Under the pieces are notes generated by a model, which saw only the letters and a program-made list of their open reading frames with translations, ran no database searches and was not told the origin of the DNA. Below, piece after piece: positions 4,734 through 6,943 of a stretch of DNA of 6,943 nt. Origin of the DNA: Flavobacterium psychrophilum (GTDB taxonomy: Bacteria > Bacteroidota > Bacteroidia > Flavobacteriales > Flavobacteriaceae); NCBI GenBank assembly GCA_945878515.1, contig CAMCTL010000170.1, positions 1-6,943 of the forward strand. Reading direction: 5' to 3'. Both the position numbers and the translations under genes were made by a program. How positions within the stretch are numbered: the first letter of the stretch is position 1; each line of letters begins with the position of its first letter.

Positions 4734-6255
4734 AAGCTGTTGCTATATTCAACATTTTCTGTGTGGCTTTTATAGCTGCAACTGTTTGATCAGAATCTAA
4801 TCCTCTGGTTTTAAATTCTTTTCCATTATTGGTCCAAGTAATAATCGTTTCACACAAAGCATCCGAACTACTACCTGGTGGAATTCGAACAGCATAATCA
4901 ATTAATTTTGGTAAAGTAAGTTTTTTACTTTTGTATATCTTGGTCAAGGCATTCATAAAAGCGTCAAATTGACCATCGCCTTGAGCGTGTTCTTCAATAA
5001 TTTCGCCGTCTATTTTTAATTGCAATGAGGTCGAAGGTTGAAATCCTTTAGAATGAACCAATACATAGGATTCAATAACGATTTTGTCTTCATACGTTTG
5101 ACTATCTAATACATCAGAAATAATATATGGTAAATCTTCTTTGGTAACAGTTTCTTTTTTGTCGCCTAATTCAATGATTCTTTGGGTAACTAATTTTAAA
5201 TCTTCTTGATTGAGTTGCAACCCTAATTCCTGAAGATTTTTTTCGATATTGGCTTTGCCAGAGGTTTTTCCTAATGCATATTTTCGCTTTCTTCCAAAAC
5301 GTTCTGGAAGCAAATCATTGAAATATAAATTATTTTTATTGTCACCATCAGCGTGAATTCCAGCTGTTTGTGTAAATACATTATCGCCTACAATAGGTTT
5401 GTTGGCAGGAATTCTATAACCAGTAAAAGTCTCAACTAATTTACTTACCGAGTATAATGATGATTCCTTAATATTGATTTTCACCTCGGGCATAAAGTCA
5501 TTTAATACCGCAACCACACTTTCTATCGGAGCATTTCCTGCTCGTTCACCCATTCCGTTCACTGTTACGTGCAAGCCGTTGATGCCTGCTTTTACAGCTT
5601 CCATAACGTTGGCAACGCTTAAATCATAATCATTATGTGCGTGAAAATCAAAATGTATCGTTGGATATCGCAGCTTAATTTTCGAAATATATTCAAATGT
5701 TTGCGATGGAATTAGGACGCCTAAAGTATCTGGCAATAATATCCGTTTGACAGGCTGAGTGGCTAAAAATTCTAGAAATTGAAACACATATTCGGGGGAA
5801 TTTTTCATTCCGTTGCTCCAATCTTCTAAATAAATATTGGTTTCAATATCATTTTCTTTGGCCAAAGCAATGATTTGAGCTATTTCAGCAAAATGTTGTT
5901 CTGGCGTTTTCTTTAATTGATGCGTCAAATGATTCATCGAACCTTTGGTCAATAAATTCTGAACTTTTGTGCCAGCTTTTTTCATCCATTCGATAGATAT
6001 TCCGCCATCGACAAATGATAAAACTTCGATTCTATTGCAATATCCTTTGGATTTTGCCCAAGCGGTGATGCCTTTTACAGCTTGAAATTCGCCTTCGCTA
6101 ACTCGCGCCGAAGCGATTTCTATTCTGTCAATATGCAATTCTTCGAGCAACAATTGGGCAATGGTTAATTTTTCTGCAGCAGAAAATGATACTCCCGAGG
6201 TTTGTTCACCATCGCGAAGCGTCGTATCCATTATTTCAATTTTTCTTTTTTCCAT
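4732..6255 (-). CDS. leuA: 2-isopropylmalate synthase-like enzyme (possibly citramalate synthase) with LeuA regulatory domain
   Basis: The enzyme belongs to the DRE-TIM family that condenses acetyl-CoA with a 2-oxo acid. The 507-residue product has a TIM-barrel domain (about 1-275) with DTTLRDGEQ (10-18), HAHND (205-209, metal-binding His205 and His207) and NGMGERAGN (233-241). A linker with the catalytic-type motif FTQTAGIHADG (294-304) follows, then a C-terminal LeuA dimerisation/allosteric domain (about 370-505) with PPGSSSDALCETI (459-471). The last domain usually gives leucine or isoleucine feedback. Flanking leuD and leuB suggest 2-isopropylmalate synthase. However, the region after the barrel strand near MNHLTHQL (107-114) differs from the usual LeuA MHIATKL-type sequence, so citramalate synthase activity is not excluded. 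It follows leuD across a pseudogene; the ATG at 6255 precedes the first strand directly. Confidence 0.88.
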   Translation of the reverse strand: MEKRKIEIMDTTLRDGEQTSGVSFSAAEKLTIAQLLLEELHIDRIEIASARVSEGEFQAVKGITAWAKSKGYCNRIEVLSFVDGGISIEWMKKAGTKVQNLLTKGSMNHLTHQLKKTPEQHFAEIAQIIALAKENDIETNIYLEDWSNGMKNSPEYVFQFLEFLATQPVKRILLPDTLGVLIPSQTFEYISKIKLRYPTIHFDFHAHNDYDLSVANVMEAVKAGINGLHVTVNGMGERAGNAPIESVVAVLNDFMPEVKINIKESSLYSVSKLVETFTGYRIPANKPIVGDNVFTQTAGIHADGDNKNNLYFNDLLPERFGRKRKYALGKTSGKANIEKNLQELGLQLNQEDLKLVTQRIIELGDKKETVTKEDLPYIISDVLDSQTYEDKIVIESYVLVHSKGFQPSTSLQLKIDGEIIEEHAQGDGQFDAFMNALTKIYKSKKLTLPKLIDYAVRIPPGSSSDALCETIITWTNNGKEFKTRGLDSDQTVAAIKATQKMLNIATA

Positions 6256-6293
6256 TTTAAATTTGATGGTAAAGCAATCTTTTTAGTCAAAAC

Positions 6294-6595
6294 CTATTTT
6301 TTATTCTCCAAAATCATCTCAAAATGTTCCACAACTGGAAACGGATCATAACAATGCTGAAGCAAATTTTTCCATTTTAAATACTGTCCCGATTGTCTAA
6401 AACCTATGCTAGGGTTTTCCAATTTTCCCCAATCAACCAGTAAAATGTATTTGTTTTCTTATTGATACACTTTTGTAAACTATGTCTTGAATATCCTTGA
6501 ATTGAACTTATATATTGACCCGCAATCTTAAAGTCGTTTTCAAATTGTTTTTCTTCTCCTTTTTTTACGAAAAGTATAGCAACTTCTTAAATTAT
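6294..6595 (-). pseudogene. Degraded antibiotic-biosynthesis-monooxygenase (ABM)-like gene
   Basis: Two minus-strand frames join into one ABM-like protein of about 100 residues. The upstream part (6586 to about 6458) reads EVAILFVKKGEEKQFENDF, continuing through IQGYSRHSLQKCIN. The downstream part (about 6455 to 6294) reads ENKYILLVDWGKLENP, then GFRQSGQYLKWKNLLQHCYD, then PFPVVEHFEMI, ending at TAG. This order (GY.SH.LQ.C, then YLL.V.W, GFR.S and PFP.VEH) fits small dimeric ABM-fold enzymes. Damage is clear. The expected start, three bases after the leuD stop, reads ATA ATT TAA GAA, so the start is lost and codon 3 is a stop. The two frames differ by one missing base near 6455-6465. The rest is unbroken, so decay looks recent. 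The family call is from memory of the motif pattern. Confidence 0.75.
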
Positions 6596-6598
6596 TTC

Positions 6599-6943
6599 TT
6601 AATAAGGCAATTGATCAGCGAATGCTACAATTTCCTCTTTAATGTTTTGCAAATAATCAATATCGTCAAAACCGTTGATCATATTGTTCTTTTTGTAGCC
6701 ATTAATATCGAAAGTTTCTTTTTGACCTGTAACTTTAATAGTAATTGTTTGCTCAGGAAGATTGATTTCTAATTCAGTTTTTGGGTCTGCTTCAATCGCT
6801 TTAAAAATAGTTTCTGCAAATTCTGGACTCACTTGAACAGGCAAAACACCAATATTCAAACAATTTCCTTTGAAAATATCAGCGAAGAAACTTGAAACTA
6901 CCGCACGAAATCCATAATCGTACACCGCCCAAGCCGCGTGCTC
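6599..6943 (-). CDS. leuD: 3-isopropylmalate dehydratase small subunit, C-terminal part (cut by window end)
   Basis: LeuD is the small (swivel) subunit that, with LeuC, isomerises 2-isopropylmalate to 3-isopropylmalate in the cytoplasm. The visible 114 residues begin EHAAWAVYDYGFRAVVSSFFADIF, matching the conserved SSREHA...YGFR.V.S..FADIF motif of the family. They continue with NCLNIGVLPV and run to a natural stop at 6599. The frame is open to the window edge, so an internal GTG at 6925 is not the start; a full LeuD is about 195-200 residues. leuC would be expected further right. The degraded ABM-like gene begins just after its stop, and the LeuA-like gene follows 343 nt downstream on the same strand. 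Confidence 0.95.
   Translation of the reverse strand, partial: EHAAWAVYDYGFRAVVSSFFADIFKGNCLNIGVLPVQVSPEFAETIFKAIEADPKTELEINLPEQTITIKVTGQKETFDINGYKKNNMINGFDDIDYLQNIKEEIVAFADQLPY

Noticed and set aside
6440..6480. Programmed -1 frameshift joining the two ABM-like frames
   Set aside because: AAGAAAAC there is not a proper slippery heptamer, and the start codon and third codon are also damaged, so decay is the simpler reading.

Overview
The window looks like chromosomal DNA from a member of the Bacteroidetes, most likely a Flavobacterium or close relative. The evidence is AT-rich DNA, A-rich rather than Shine-Dalgarno leaders, promoter -7 boxes of the TAnnTTTG type, a bS16 protein with a long Ala/Glu tail, an RRM protein with a Gly/Arg tail, and a leuD - leuA-like - leuB order. 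This placement is inferred from sequence character; no database was searched.

Left part (1-2260, all genes on the minus strand). An rpsP-rimM operon (ribosomal protein bS16 and the 30S maturation factor RimM) is read leftward from a recognisable promoter. Downstream of rimM, filling the whole gap to the tRNA methyltransferase gene trmN6 (cut by the window start), is an unusual 850-bp segment (249-1098). It holds one gene for a four-helix-bundle protein of the 23S rRNA intervening-sequence (IVP) family, surrounded by many copies of a TTGGAATTT-type repeat. The outermost copies form a 33-nt inverted pair. An 18-nt perfect inverted pair brackets the gene more closely. An approximately 90-nt block is also duplicated directly on both sides of the gene. 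This is the most interesting structure in the window and may be a small mobile or RNA-processed cassette.

Middle (2450-3470, plus strand). Two single genes each have their own upstream region: a small secreted lipoprotein of unknown function, and a one-domain RRM RNA-binding protein. The second ends at a strong hairpin terminator with A and T flanks that can serve both strands. A second, repeat-like hairpin follows just after the end of leuB.

Right part (3595-6943, minus strand). This is a leucine biosynthesis cluster: leuD (C-terminal part only), a 2-isopropylmalate/citramalate synthase-like gene, and leuB. Between leuD and the synthase lies a decayed gene. Joined across one frameshift, its translation reads as an antibiotic-biosynthesis-monooxygenase (ABM)-like protein of about 100 residues. 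Its start codon position reads ATA, codon 3 is a stop, and there is a one-base frameshift in the middle. The intact genes supply the condensing enzyme (LeuA-like), part of the isomerase (LeuD) and the dehydrogenase (LeuB) for making leucine from 2-oxoisovalerate.
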